From the NCBI GenBank assembly GCA_902470695.1, contig CABRHH010000005.1, positions 1-64,000 on the forward strand: a stretch of 64,000 nt of DNA, read 5' to 3'. The position numbers and the translations under genes were made by a program. The stretch is from an uncultured Collinsella sp. (GTDB lineage Bacteria; Actinomycetota; Coriobacteriia; Coriobacteriales; Coriobacteriaceae). Of this stretch, positions 49,322-57,584 are shown piece after piece. Position 1 is the stretch's first letter. Each line of letters starts with the position of its first letter. The notes beneath the pieces are model-generated. The model saw only the letters and a program-made list of their open reading frames with translations, was not told the origin of the DNA and ran no database searches.

Positions 49322-50689
49322 ATGGACTCCTTCTTCGGATTCATCGCCCCCATCTTCTGGGGCTTCGTCTTGCTTTCCGCTCTCGTCTTCGTGCACGAGG
49401 GCGGTCACTTTCTGGCGGCGCGCGCCTGCGGCGTGCGGGTGACCGAGTTCTTCCTCGGCATGCCCTGCCGCTTCAACCTCCACCATGTGTCGCGCCGTAT
49501 CGGCACGAAGTTCGGCATCACGCCGATCCTGCTCGGCGGCTACGCCGAGATCTGCGGTATGGACCCCACCGAGGTTGCCTGCGCGCCGGCGGTTCTTGCC
49601 TACGTGCACGAGCACGGCGTCGCCACGGTTGCCCAGATCGCGCAGGACCTGGAGCTGTCTGAGGAAGAGGCCCTCGACGCCTGCGCGCTGCTCATGGGCT
49701 GGGGGTCGGTGGCGCCGCGCTATGACGAGGCGGCCGGCGAGCGCCCGGGCGGCTCGGAGTACCCGAGCACCTACGCCGCCATGCCGCGCGATGCCGCCGG
49801 GTCCACGATCTTCGACGGCCGCCGCTTCGAGCGCGTCGGCGCCACGCAGGAGGGGGAGTGCTGGGTGCCGCCCATGGGTCAGGAGGCGTTCTATGCTCAG
49901 GAGCGCTCGCGCACCTATATCGGCAAGGGGTTTTGGAAGCGCGCGTTCATGCTGCTCGCGGGCATCGGCGTCAACATCCTGACGGGCTTTCTGCTGATCG
50001 TGGCGGTCTATTCGGCGCTGGGGACGCAGGTCGTGGTGGACACCAACCGCGTCGGCGCCGTTGTCGACCACTCGCCCGCGGCCGAGGCGGGGCTTGCGGC
50101 GGGCGACGCGATTTTATCGGTTGACGGCACGGTCACCGACAGCTGGTCGGCCATCTTGGAAGCCCTGTCGTCGGCGCAGCCGGGCGATCGGGTCTCGCTC
50201 GGGGTAACCGATGCGGACGGGCAGCAGCGCAGCGTGACGGTCCAGCTCGGCGAGGACGGGTTGCTCGGCATCGAGGGCACCCAGGAGACGGTACGGCTGA
50301 GCCCGCTCGATTCCTGCCGCATCGCGCTCGATAGCATCGCTCAGACGGCCCAGGGGGTCGCGCGCCTGCTCAATCCCTCCCAGACCATGGAGGTGCTCGA
50401 CAGCTCCACCTCGATCGTGGGCATCTCGATGATGTCGGCCCAGGCCGCGGCCGCCGGCCCGGCGGTCTTCCTGTCGTTTGCGGCGCTCATCTCCTTCTCC
50501 CTGGGCTTCATGAACCTGCTGCCCATTCCGCCGCTGGACGGCGGCAGGCTCCTGATCGAGGCGATTCAGGCCCTCACGCGCCGCACGGTGCCCCTGCGGG
50601 TCCAAAGCGCGATCTCGATCGTGGGCATCGTGCTGTTCGGCGCGCTGTTCCTGTACATGTTCCGAGCCGACGTGCTCCGGTTCCTCTAG
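49322..50689 (+). CDS. rseP: RseP-type site-2 protease with an unusual insertion
   Basis: The 455-residue intramembrane metalloprotease has HEGGH at residues 25-29 in the first membrane segment, a PDZ domain (about 245-320) and FMNLLPIPPLDGGRLLIEAI in the last part. Between the GYAEICGMDP segment (residue 80) and the second membrane helix (FMLLAGIGVNILTGFLL, about 209-225) lie about 110 residues. These include VLAYVHEHGVATVAQIAQDL and ELSEEEALDACALLMGWGSV, which look like a winged helix-turn-helix. Standard RseP has only a short loop there. It cleaves membrane-bound anti-sigma factors and signal peptide remnants. It starts 11 bases after dxr. Confidence 0.9.
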   Translation: MDSFFGFIAPIFWGFVLLSALVFVHEGGHFLAARACGVRVTEFFLGMPCRFNLHHVSRRIGTKFGITPILLGGYAEICGMDPTEVACAPAVLAYVHEHGVATVAQIAQDLELSEEEALDACALLMGWGSVAPRYDEAAGERPGGSEYPSTYAAMPRDAAGSTIFDGRRFERVGATQEGECWVPPMGQEAFYAQERSRTYIGKGFWKRAFMLLAGIGVNILTGFLLIVAVYSALGTQVVVDTNRVGAVVDHSPAAEAGLAAGDAILSVDGTVTDSWSAILEALSSAQPGDRVSLGVTDADGQQRSVTVQLGEDGLLGIEGTQETVRLSPLDSCRIALDSIAQTAQGVARLLNPSQTMEVLDSSTSIVGISMMSAQAAAAGPAVFLSFAALISFSLGFMNLLPIPPLDGGRLLIEAIQALTRRTVPLRVQSAISIVGIVLFGALFLYMFRADVLRFL

Positions 50690-50704
50690 GGTGAGGTGAC
50701 TTCG

Positions 50705-51778
50705 ATGGAATCGATCGACGCACGATGCGCGCGTGAGCGCACCCATGCCGTCAACGTGGGCGGCGTCCGCATCGGTGGCGGGGCCCCGGTGGCGGTGCAG
50801 TCCATGACCTGCACGCCCACCGCCGATGCCGCAGCGACCCTCGAGCAGGTGCGCGCGCTGGCGGAGGCGGGCTGCGACCTGGTTCGGGTCTCGGTGCCCG
50901 CCGCCGCGGCGCTCGAGGGCTTCCGCGAGGTGTGCGCCTCCTCCCCGGTGCCGATCGTGGCCGACATCCATTTCGATCATCGGCTGGCGATCGGCGCGGT
51001 GCGGGCGGGTGCGGCGAAGCTGCGCATCAACCCGGGCAACATCGGCAGCTGGGAGAAGGTCGACGCCGTGATCGAGGCGGCGGGCGAGGCTGGCTGCGCG
51101 ATCCGCATCGGCGTCAACGCCGGTTCGCTCGAGGACGACATCGCTGCCCGCGACGGGCTCACGCAGGCCGAGAAGCTCGTCATGTCGAGCATGCGCTTCG
51201 TCGAGCACTTCCATGCGCGCGGCTGTTCGGACATCGTGCTGTCGGCCAAGGCCCACAGCGTGGCCACGACCGTGGATGCCTATCGGGCGCTGTCCCGTGA
51301 GCTGCCCGAGATCCCGCTGCATCTGGGCGTGACCGAGGCCGGCGGCGTGCGCCAGGGCACCATCAAGAGCTCGATCGCGCTGGGGATGCTGCTCGCCGAG
51401 GGTATCGGTGACACCATGCGCGTGTCGCTTACCGCCGATCCGGTGGAGGAGGTGCCGGTGGCCTGGGGGATCCTCTCGGCGCTGGGCCTGCGCCGCCGTG
51501 GGCCCGAGATGGTCTCGTGCCCCACCTGCGCGCGCTGCCAGGTCGACCTCATCGGTATCGCCGCCGAGGTTGAGCGCCGGCTCTCGACCTGCACCAAGCC
51601 GATCTCGGTTGCGGTGATGGGCTGCGTGGTGAACGGGCCGGGGGAGGCTGCCGACGCCGACGTGGGCGTGGCCTGCGGCCGCGGGGTCGGTATGGTTTTC
51701 CGCCGTGGCGAGGTCATCCGCAAGGTGCCTGAGGCGGAGATCGTCGATGCACTTATGGAGGAGATTGACAAGCTCTAA
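50705..51778 (+). CDS. ispG: 4-hydroxy-3-methylbut-2-enyl diphosphate synthase
   Basis: The 357-residue protein has VGGVRIGGGAPVAVQSMTCT, ADIHFDHRLAIGAVRAGAAK, RINPGNIGSWEKVDAVIEAA, and the iron-sulfur cluster ligands in SCPTCARCQVDL plus MGCVVNGPGEAADADVGVA. IspG makes HMBPP, the substrate of IspH (61426). It is the short bacterial form. The ATG at 50705 is chosen over a GTG at 50696. A pair of long hairpins follows. Confidence 0.95.
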   Translation: MESIDARCARERTHAVNVGGVRIGGGAPVAVQSMTCTPTADAAATLEQVRALAEAGCDLVRVSVPAAAALEGFREVCASSPVPIVADIHFDHRLAIGAVRAGAAKLRINPGNIGSWEKVDAVIEAAGEAGCAIRIGVNAGSLEDDIAARDGLTQAEKLVMSSMRFVEHFHARGCSDIVLSAKAHSVATTVDAYRALSRELPEIPLHLGVTEAGGVRQGTIKSSIALGMLLAEGIGDTMRVSLTADPVEEVPVAWGILSALGLRRRGPEMVSCPTCARCQVDLIGIAAEVERRLSTCTKPISVAVMGCVVNGPGEAADADVGVACGRGVGMVFRRGEVIRKVPEAEIVDALMEEIDKL

Positions 51779-51790
51779 CGCATTCCCACC

Positions 51791-51875
51791 GCCCCGGCGC
51801 AGACATAGTTCCTTCGGGCGTGCTTTCGGCTTCGTCTTCACAAAACGCCCTACGGAAGTATGTCTGCGCCGGGGC
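51791..51875 (+). repeat. long hairpin element, copy 3 (+ orientation)
   Basis: A 17-bp outer stem (GCCCCGGCGCAGACATA at 51791-51807, complement at 51859-51875) with inner GGGCGT/ACGCCC (51816-51821 and 51845-51850). The loop GTGCTTTCGGCTTCGTCTTC then ACAAAA and the trailing CCTACGG match copy 1. It starts 12 bases after the ispG stop. Confidence 0.8.
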
Positions 51876-51909
51876 TACGGTACGCGACTGCATCGGTTGT
51901 GCGGCTTCG

Positions 51910-51984
51910 GGCCCCGCGCATTATCCCGTAGGGCGTTTTGTGGAGCAAAGCGCAACCACGAGCGGAGGGATAAAGCGCGGGGCC
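51910..51984 (-). repeat. long hairpin element, copy 4 (- orientation)
   Basis: An outer stem GGCCCCGCGC (51910-51919) pairs with GCGCGGGGCC (51975-51984), continuing as TATCCC/GGGATA (51922-51927 and 51967-51972) after a 2-base mismatch. Read on the minus strand the loop is GTGGTTGCGCTTTGCTCCAC then AAAACGCCCTACGG, nearly identical to copy 1. It forms an inverted pair with copy 3, as copies 1 and 2 do. Confidence 0.78.
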
Positions 51985-52081
51985 TGGGATGACAGCACAG
52001 ATGATACATGGCCACTCGGACCGGACGGCGCGAATGCGCTATCATCTGTACCGTTTGAATAAGAGAACCAAGGAGGTCGTC

Positions 52082-53809
52082 GTGTCCAAGACCCGCGCCA
52101 TGAAGATGTCGAGCCTGTATGCCCCTACGCTGAAGGAGGATCCCGCCGAGGCGGAGCTCGCCAGCCATCGGCTCATGCTGCGCGCCGGCATGATCCGCAA
52201 GCAGGCGGCGGGCTTGTACAGCTACCTGCCGCTCGCGTGGCGCTCACTGCGCAAGATCGAGCGCATCGTGCGCGATGAGATGGAGGCCGCCGGCGCGCAG
52301 GAGATGCTCATGCCCATCATGGTGGACGCCGACGCCTGGCGCGATTCGGGCCGCTACAACGCCTATGGCCCCGAGCTCATGCGCTTCGCCGACCGCCATG
52401 GGCGCGAGTTCGTCTTGGGCCCAACCCATGAGGAGACCGTCACCGATCTCATCAAGAACGAGCTCAAAAGTTACAAGCAGCTCCCGGTGAACCTCTACCA
52501 GATCCAGGACAAGTTCCGCGATGAGATGCGCCCGCGCTTCGGGCTCATGCGCGGCCGCGAGTTCATCATGAAGGACGGCTACTCGTTCAACGCCACGCAG
52601 GAGAGCCTGCAGGAGACCTACGACGCGATGAAGGACGCCTATGCCAACATCTGCGAGCGCTGCGGCATCAAGGCGCTGCCCGTCGTGGCCGATTCGGGCC
52701 AGATCGGCGGCGACACGAGCGTTGAGTTCATGGCGCTGGCCGATGCCGGCGAGGCGGCGCTCGTCTACTGCGACGCCTGCGGGTATGCCGCCGATGACGA
52801 GGCGGCCTCCACGCAGGTTGCGGTGACCGAGGGCCCCGGCGACGGGAGCCTCCAGAAGGTCCACACCCCCGGCATGGGCACGATCGCGGCCGTGGCGGCG
52901 TTTTTCGACTTCCCCGAGAACGGCACCCGCAAGTCGCTCGCGCTCATCGATGCCGCCGGCGCGCCCGTCGTGGCGATCGTCCCCGGCGACCACGAGCTCA
53001 ACGACTGCAAGGCCGAGCACGTCTTCGGCGAGGGCTATCGCATGATGAGCGACGAGGAGCTCGAGCGCTATGGCCTCATCAAGGGCTTCATCGGGCCGGT
53101 GGGCCTGCCCGCGGGCATCCGCCTGGTGTGCGACACCTCGCTCAAGGGCTCCGTGCGGTGGGCGTGCGGTGCCAACGAGGCCGACTACCACTTCACCGGC
53201 GCCTGCCCGGGCCGCGACTTTGAGCCCGATGCTTGGGAGGACCTCGTTACCGTGGTGGCCGGCGACCCCTGCCCGCACTGCGGCGCGCCGCTTGAGGCCG
53301 CGCGCGGCATCGAGGTGTCCCAGGTCTTCCAGCTCGGCACGAAGTACTCCGAGGCCATGGGGGCCACGTTTGCCGACGAGAACGGCGAGGAGCGCCCGTT
53401 TTTGATGGGCTGCTACGGCGTGGGCGTCTCGCGCACCCTGGCGGCCGCCGTCGAGCAGCACAACGACGAGCACGGCATCATCTGGCCGGTGTCCATCGCG
53501 CCGTATGAGGTGTCGGTCATTCCGCTCGATCCCGATAAGGAGCCGTGCGCCAGCACCTGTGCGGAGCTGGTGGAGGCACTTGTTGCCGAGGGCATCGAGG
53601 TGGTGGTCGATGACCGCGCCGAGCGTCCGGGTGTGAAGTTCGCCGACAACGACCTCATGGGCTTCCCGTATCAGGTCGTGCTGGGCCGCCGCGGTCTTGC
53701 AAACGGAACCGTCGAGCTCAAAGATCGCGCCACGGGCGCGCGTCAGGACGTGCCGGTGGCCGAGGCGGCCGTGCGTGTAGCTGAGCTCGTGCGCGCGCAG
53801 CGCCGCTAG
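52082..53809 (+). CDS. proS: prolyl-tRNA synthetase
   Basis: The 575-residue class II synthetase, GTG start at 52082 after AGGAGG (52071-52076), begins MKMSSLYAPTLKEDPAEAEL. It contains MIRKQAAGLYSYLPLAWRSL, GPTHEETVTDLIKNELKSYK, FRDEMRPRFGLMRGREFIMKD (motif 2) and an editing insertion domain (about 225-400). A C-terminal GCYGVGVSRTLAAAVEQHN motif 3 and an anticodon-binding domain follow. This is the bacterial type with the INS editing domain that clears Ala-tRNA(Pro). It is possibly expressed alone. Confidence 0.96.
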   Translation: MSKTRAMKMSSLYAPTLKEDPAEAELASHRLMLRAGMIRKQAAGLYSYLPLAWRSLRKIERIVRDEMEAAGAQEMLMPIMVDADAWRDSGRYNAYGPELMRFADRHGREFVLGPTHEETVTDLIKNELKSYKQLPVNLYQIQDKFRDEMRPRFGLMRGREFIMKDGYSFNATQESLQETYDAMKDAYANICERCGIKALPVVADSGQIGGDTSVEFMALADAGEAALVYCDACGYAADDEAASTQVAVTEGPGDGSLQKVHTPGMGTIAAVAAFFDFPENGTRKSLALIDAAGAPVVAIVPGDHELNDCKAEHVFGEGYRMMSDEELERYGLIKGFIGPVGLPAGIRLVCDTSLKGSVRWACGANEADYHFTGACPGRDFEPDAWEDLVTVVAGDPCPHCGAPLEAARGIEVSQVFQLGTKYSEAMGATFADENGEERPFLMGCYGVGVSRTLAAAVEQHNDEHGIIWPVSIAPYEVSVIPLDPDKEPCASTCAELVEALVAEGIEVVVDDRAERPGVKFADNDLMGFPYQVVLGRRGLANGTVELKDRATGARQDVPVAEAAVRVAELVRAQRR

Positions 53810-53858
53810 GCGCGGCCGGGCGAAAGCTCGCCGGGCGGGACTTTTTTGGAAAAAGTTC

Positions 53859-53887
53859 TTGCACGATGCGACCGGTTCGCGTATAGT
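53859..53887 (+). promoter_or_regulatory. promoter of the tRNA-Ala pair
   Basis: TTGCAC (53859-53864), 17 bases, TATAGT (53882-53887), 15 bases before the first tRNA. Confidence 0.7.
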
Positions 53888-53902
53888 ATTTTTTCGTTGC
53901 TT

Positions 53903-53975
53903 GGGGGCGTAGCTCAGCTGGGAGAGCGCTTGACTGGCAGTCAAGAGGTCAGGGGTTCGATCCCCCTCGTCTCCA
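53903..53975 (+). tRNA. tRNA-Ala (GGC), copy 1
   Basis: A 73-base cloverleaf with acceptor GGGGGCG/CGTCTCC, anticodon stem CTTGA/TCAAG and anticodon GGC at 53936-53938. The G3-U70 pair, the alanine identity element, is present. CCA is not encoded (ACCC follows), unlike in the second copy. Confidence 0.96.
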
Positions 53976-53998
53976 CCCTGCAACATTCTCCTTCATGT

Positions 53999-54071
53999 GG
54001 GGGCGTAGCTCAGCTGGGAGAGCGCTTGACTGGCAGTCAAGAGGTCAGGGGTTCGATCCCCCTCGTCTCCA
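53999..54071 (+). tRNA. tRNA-Ala (GGC), copy 2
   Basis: Identical in sequence to copy 1 over the 73-base body and separated from it by 23 bases; CCA is encoded at 54072-54074. The duplication probably raises the dose of the tRNA for GCC, a very frequent codon in this GC-rich genome. Confidence 0.96.
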
Positions 54072-54085
54072 CCACGTGAACTACA

Positions 54086-54110
54086 GCCTCCGGGAAACCG
54101 GGGGCTTTTT
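54086..54110 (+). terminator. terminator after the tRNA-Ala pair
   Basis: GCCTCCGG (54086-54093), GAAA loop, CCGGGGGC (54098-54105), then TTTTT. Confidence 0.85.
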
Positions 54111-54116
54111 CTTTAC

Positions 54117-54189
54117 GGGCTCATGGCGCAACGGTTAGCGCAGGGGACTCATAATCCCTGGGTTGCAGGTTCGAATCCTGCTGGGCCCA
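54117..54189 (+). tRNA. tRNA with CAU anticodon (elongator Met, or Ile2)
   Basis: A 73-base cloverleaf with acceptor GGGCTCA/TGGGCCC, anticodon loop CTCATAA (anticodon CAT), T-arm GTTCGAATC, and encoded CCA (54190-54192). It lacks the initiator hallmark of an unpaired 1-72 and is not initiator-like in its anticodon stem. Elongator Met and lysidine-modified Ile2 cannot be separated by eye; Met is more likely. Confidence 0.9.
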
Positions 54190-54201
54190 CCATCGAATTC
54201 C

Positions 54202-54226
54202 AAGGCCGGGCCGCGTGCTCGGCCTT
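54202..54226 (+). terminator. weak hairpin after the CAU tRNA
   Basis: AAGGCCG (54202-54208) and CGGCCTT (54220-54226) form a stem, followed only by CTGCAT rather than a T run. It may end the tRNA transcript. Confidence 0.4.
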
Positions 54227-54340
54227 CTGCATATGCCGCTCCTTTCGATAGGTGCGGAGACTCGCCATCGGCTCAAAGCGTTTCGCTAAGGTTGGAAATC
54301 AACGCCCGTTTCGCACGCGCAAAAAAGTTCAAAATTCTGC

Positions 54341-54370
54341 TTGCATGTCAGAAGCGGACCGTGCTATAGT
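54341..54370 (+). promoter_or_regulatory. promoter of tRNA-Val
   Basis: TTGCAT (54341-54346), 18 bases, TATAGT (54365-54370), 20 bases before the tRNA. Confidence 0.65.
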
Positions 54371-54390
54371 TCTCCTTGCTGAAAAAGCAC

Positions 54391-54462
54391 GGGCGATTGG
54401 CTCAGGGGTAGAGCATATCCTTCACACGGATGGGGTCACAAGTTCGAATCTTGTATCGCCCA
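54391..54462 (+). tRNA. tRNA-Val (CAC)
   Basis: A 72-base cloverleaf, acceptor GGGCGAT/ATCGCCC, anticodon loop TTCACAC with CAC, T-arm GTTCGAATC, encoded CCA at 54463-54465. It reads the GTG codon, common in this genome. A terminator follows. Confidence 0.93.
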
Positions 54463-54476
54463 CCATCACACTTTGA

Positions 54477-54501
54477 GGGTCCAGGCAACTGGGCCCTTTT
54501 T
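54477..54501 (+). terminator. terminator after tRNA-Val
   Basis: GGGTCC (54477-54482) pairs with GGGCCC (54491-54496), followed by TTTTT. Confidence 0.8.
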
Positions 54502-54531
54502 GCTATCGAGTGAGTTCGTAGGGGAGAGGCC

Positions 54532-56550
54532 ATGATCCTCCAAGTCGACAAGATCGAGAAGTCCTTCGGCGCCCGCACCCTGTTCACCGGCGCGTCGCTT
54601 CAGGTGAACGCGCATGAGCGCTACGCCCTGGTGGGCCCCAACGGCGCGGGCAAGACCACGCTGCTCAAGATTATCATGGGCCTGGATGCGCCCGACGCCG
54701 GCAGCGTCACCTTCGCCAAGGACGCCAACGTGGGCTATCTCGAGCAGGAGACCAAGCTCGCCTCCGATGTCCCCATCATCCGCGAGGTGATGGACGCCGC
54801 CCTCGAGATCCGCCAGCTTGGCGAGCGGGCCGAGGAGCTGCAGCTCAAGATCGCCGAGGCGGGAGCTGCCGGCGACGTCCCGCAGGCGCTGCTCGACGAA
54901 TACGGGCATGTGCAGGACCGCTTCGAGCGCCTGGGGGGATACGAGTTGGAGAGCAACGCCCGCCAGATCCTGGCCGGCCTGGGCTTCGCTCCCGCCGATT
55001 TCGACCGGCCCTGCGCCGAGTTCTCGGGCGGCTGGCAGATGCGCATCGCGCTCGCCAAGCTCTTCCTGCGCCATCCGGACGTGCTCATGCTCGACGAGCC
55101 CACCAACCACCTCGATCTGGAGAGCGTGCAGTGGCTGCGCGGCTTCATCTCGAGCTACGAGGGCGCGGTGCTCATCGTGAGCCACGACCGCGCGTTCATG
55201 GATGCCTGTGTGGACCACGTCGCCGCGCTCGAGAACCGCCGTATCACCACCTACGTGGGCAACTACAGCTCCTATCTCAAGCAGCGCGAGGATAACCTCG
55301 AGCAGATGCGCGCCAAGCGCGCCGCCCAGGTGCGCGAGATCGCCCACATGCAGGTGTTCGTGGACAAGTTCCGCTACAAGCCTACCAAGGCGGCGCAGGC
55401 CCAGGAGCGCATGCGCCGCATCGAGCAGATCCGCCGCGAGCTCGTGATCTTGCCCGAGGGGCACAAGCACGTGAACTTCACCTTCCCCGACCCGCCGCGC
55501 ACCGGCGACATGGTGATCTCGCTCACGGACTTCTCCAAGCGCTACGGGGACAAGACCCTGTACGAGGATGCGAACCTCACCCTGTATCGCGGCGACCGCG
55601 TGGCACTCGTGGGACCCAACGGTGCCGGTAAGTCGACGCTGCTCAAGCTGCTGCTCGGCCGCGAGGCGCCCACCGAGGGCACGCGCGCGCTCGGCACGCA
55701 CGTGGGCGTGGCCTACTACGCCCAGCATCAGCTCGAGGGCATGAGCGAGGCCAACACGGTGCTGCAGGAGATCGATTCGGTGGCCCCCACCTGGACGGTG
55801 CCGCAGCAGCGCAGCCTGCTGGGTGCGTTCCTGTTCGCCGGCGACGACGTGGACAAGCGCGTGGGCGTGCTGTCGGGCGGCGAGCGGGCGCGTTTGGCGC
55901 TCGCCAAGATGCTCGTGGCGCCCGAGGCGCTGCTGTGCCTGGACGAGCCCACCAACCATCTGGACATCGATTCGGTGGACATGCTGGAAGGCGCCCTCAA
56001 GAACTTCCCGGGCACCATCGTGTTGATCAGCCACGATGAGCACCTGGTGCGTTCGGTCGCCAACCGCGTGGTGGACATCCGCGACGGCAAGCTCACCGTG
56101 TACGACGGCGATTACGACTACTACCTGTTCAAGCGCGAGGACCTGGCGCAGCGCGCGCAGGCCGCCGCGGCTCCTACCGCAACGGATGCCGCGGCGAGGC
56201 ACACCGAGGCCGTACCCGCTGCCGAGACGGCGCCCGCGCCGGCGCGCGAGGGCAGAAAGACCCGCGAGCAGCGCCGGGCGGAGGCGGCGGCGCGCGCCGA
56301 GCTCAATCGGCGCCTCAAGGGCACCAAGGCCCGCCTGAAGCAGGTCGAGAGCGACCTGGCCGTCAAGCGCGGCCGCTACGACGAGCTCATGGAGCTCATG
56401 GCCAGCGAGGAGCTCTACGCCGACCAGGATGCCTTCGCGGCGGCGCTGGCGGAGTACAACGGGCTCAAGCAGGAGCTCCCCGCCCTGGAGGATGAGTGGC
56501 TGGAGCTGTCGGCCACGATCGAGGAGGAGACGGCCCGTGGCTGCGCGTAG
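54532..56550 (+). CDS. ABC-F family ATPase
   Basis: The 672-residue protein has two ABC domains and no membrane segments. ABC1 has Walker A GPNGAGKTTLLKI and the FSGGWQMRIALAKLFL signature with LMLDEPTNHLDLES. The interdomain linker (KPTKAAQAQERMRRIEQI) is characteristic of ABC-F. ABC2 has GPNGAGKSTLLKL, LSGGERARLALAKML and CLDEPTNHLDI. A C-terminal coiled coil (about 575-660) follows. ABC-F proteins act in the ribosomal E site and modulate translation or protect against antibiotics. This long form with a C-terminal coil resembles Uup/YdiF; resistance function is not implied. Confidence 0.93.
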   Translation: MILQVDKIEKSFGARTLFTGASLQVNAHERYALVGPNGAGKTTLLKIIMGLDAPDAGSVTFAKDANVGYLEQETKLASDVPIIREVMDAALEIRQLGERAEELQLKIAEAGAAGDVPQALLDEYGHVQDRFERLGGYELESNARQILAGLGFAPADFDRPCAEFSGGWQMRIALAKLFLRHPDVLMLDEPTNHLDLESVQWLRGFISSYEGAVLIVSHDRAFMDACVDHVAALENRRITTYVGNYSSYLKQREDNLEQMRAKRAAQVREIAHMQVFVDKFRYKPTKAAQAQERMRRIEQIRRELVILPEGHKHVNFTFPDPPRTGDMVISLTDFSKRYGDKTLYEDANLTLYRGDRVALVGPNGAGKSTLLKLLLGREAPTEGTRALGTHVGVAYYAQHQLEGMSEANTVLQEIDSVAPTWTVPQQRSLLGAFLFAGDDVDKRVGVLSGGERARLALAKMLVAPEALLCLDEPTNHLDIDSVDMLEGALKNFPGTIVLISHDEHLVRSVANRVVDIRDGKLTVYDGDYDYYLFKREDLAQRAQAAAAPTATDAAARHTEAVPAAETAPAPAREGRKTREQRRAEAAARAELNRRLKGTKARLKQVESDLAVKRGRYDELMELMASEELYADQDAFAAALAEYNGLKQELPALEDEWLELSATIEEETARGCA

Positions 56551-56833
56551 GGCGGGCGCGCTGGCCCTCACGATCGCCGCGGTCTGCTGCCGCGTGCTGG
56601 CCTGGGCCCTCTGCGCGCTGACGGTCCTGCTGTGCTTCAGCGGCGTCTCTACCAAGCTGCGCCTCGTGAACCTGGTGGTCGACCTCACCCAGGCCCTGCC
56701 GGCGCTCATCGCCGGCTATGGGCTGGTGCCCACCCCGATGGGCGGGGTCTTCCGCCTCGACTTCGCGTTCGTGGCCGCCGGCCTGTTCGTTGTCGACTAT
56801 ATCTGCGTCCGTGCGGCGCGCTTGATCAGATAG
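56537..56833 (+). CDS. small membrane protein, unknown function
   Basis: A 98-residue protein from GTG 56537, with GAGGAGGAGACGGCCC before it, overlapping the ABC-F stop by 14 bases. It has three hydrophobic segments (ALTIAAVCCRVLAWALCALTVLLC, ALPALIAGYGLVPTP and FAFVAAGLFVVDYICVRAAR). The first two positions are strongly hydrophobic. It lies 10 bases before the site-2 protease gene. I do not recognise the family. Confidence 0.6.
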   Translation: MAARRAGALALTIAAVCCRVLAWALCALTVLLCFSGVSTKLRLVNLVVDLTQALPALIAGYGLVPTPMGGVFRLDFAFVAAGLFVVDYICVRAARLIR

Positions 56834-56843
56834 GGGAGCGTTC

Positions 56844-57530
56844 ATGAACTTCGATCCTGCCGGCATGCTGGCGAGCGCCCTGGCGGTCATCATCGGCATC
56901 GTGGTGCACGAGAGCGCGCATGCGCTTGCCGCCTTCGCGCTGGGCGATGCCACGGCGCGCGCACAGGGCCGCGTGTCGCTGAACCCCCTGAACCACATCG
57001 ACCCGTTCGGCACCGTGCTGCTGCCCTTGCTCATGATCGCCGCCGGCGGCCCGGTGTTCGCTTTCGCCAAGCCGGTGCCGGTGTATCTGGGCAACCTCAA
57101 GCACCCGAAGCGCGACGAGGTCCTGGTGTCGCTGGCGGGTCCCGCCTCGAACATCGTGCTTGCGGTTGCGGCGGCGCTGGGCCTCAGCGCCCTTGCCGGC
57201 AGCCCCGAGGCCGTCGTGCGGCTGTTCGGCGAGGGCGGCTTCACGATGCTCGTGACGCTGTGTTTCACGGCCATCTCGGTCAACCTGTCGCTCGCTTTCT
57301 TCAACCTCATCCCGCTGCCGCCGCTCGACGGCTCCTCGATCCTCGTGCCGTTCCTGCGCGGGGAGGCGCTTGCCACCTACTACCGCATCCAGCGCTATGC
57401 GATGCCGATTCTTCTGGTGGTGCTCTACCTGCTGCCGAGCGTGCTGCATATCGACTTGATCGGATTGTATTTCAGCGTGACCGTGGACCCTCTGTACCTG
57501 TCCCTTGTCAGCTTCGCGCTCGGTCTGTAG
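56844..57530 (+). CDS. site-2 protease family (M50B) membrane protein
   Basis: The 228-residue polytopic metalloprotease has VVHESAHALAAFALGDATAR (HExxH as HESAH, residues about 21-25). It also has NPLNHIDPFGTVLLPLLMIA, the metal-binding Asp region LIPLPPLDGSSILVPFLRGE and about six membrane segments. It is the short M50B group without a PDZ domain (rhomboid-unlike, SpoIVFB-type). Its substrate is unknown. The next genes are scpA-scpB, as in many Gram-positives. Confidence 0.88.
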   Translation: MNFDPAGMLASALAVIIGIVVHESAHALAAFALGDATARAQGRVSLNPLNHIDPFGTVLLPLLMIAAGGPVFAFAKPVPVYLGNLKHPKRDEVLVSLAGPASNIVLAVAAALGLSALAGSPEAVVRLFGEGGFTMLVTLCFTAISVNLSLAFFNLIPLPPLDGSSILVPFLRGEALATYYRIQRYAMPILLVVLYLLPSVLHIDLIGLYFSVTVDPLYLSLVSFALGL

Positions 57531-57584
57531 TGCGCTACACTAAGGGTTTGCCAAGGCGAACGTGGACGGCGAAGGAGGGCTGAG

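Larger units (their letters stand above)
51779..52081. other. intergenic region with a hairpin pair
   Basis: 303 bases between ispG and proS. It holds the two hairpin elements listed next (51791-51875 and 51910-51984) and a possible weak -10 (TATCAT near 52039). No other gene is supported. Confidence 0.45.
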
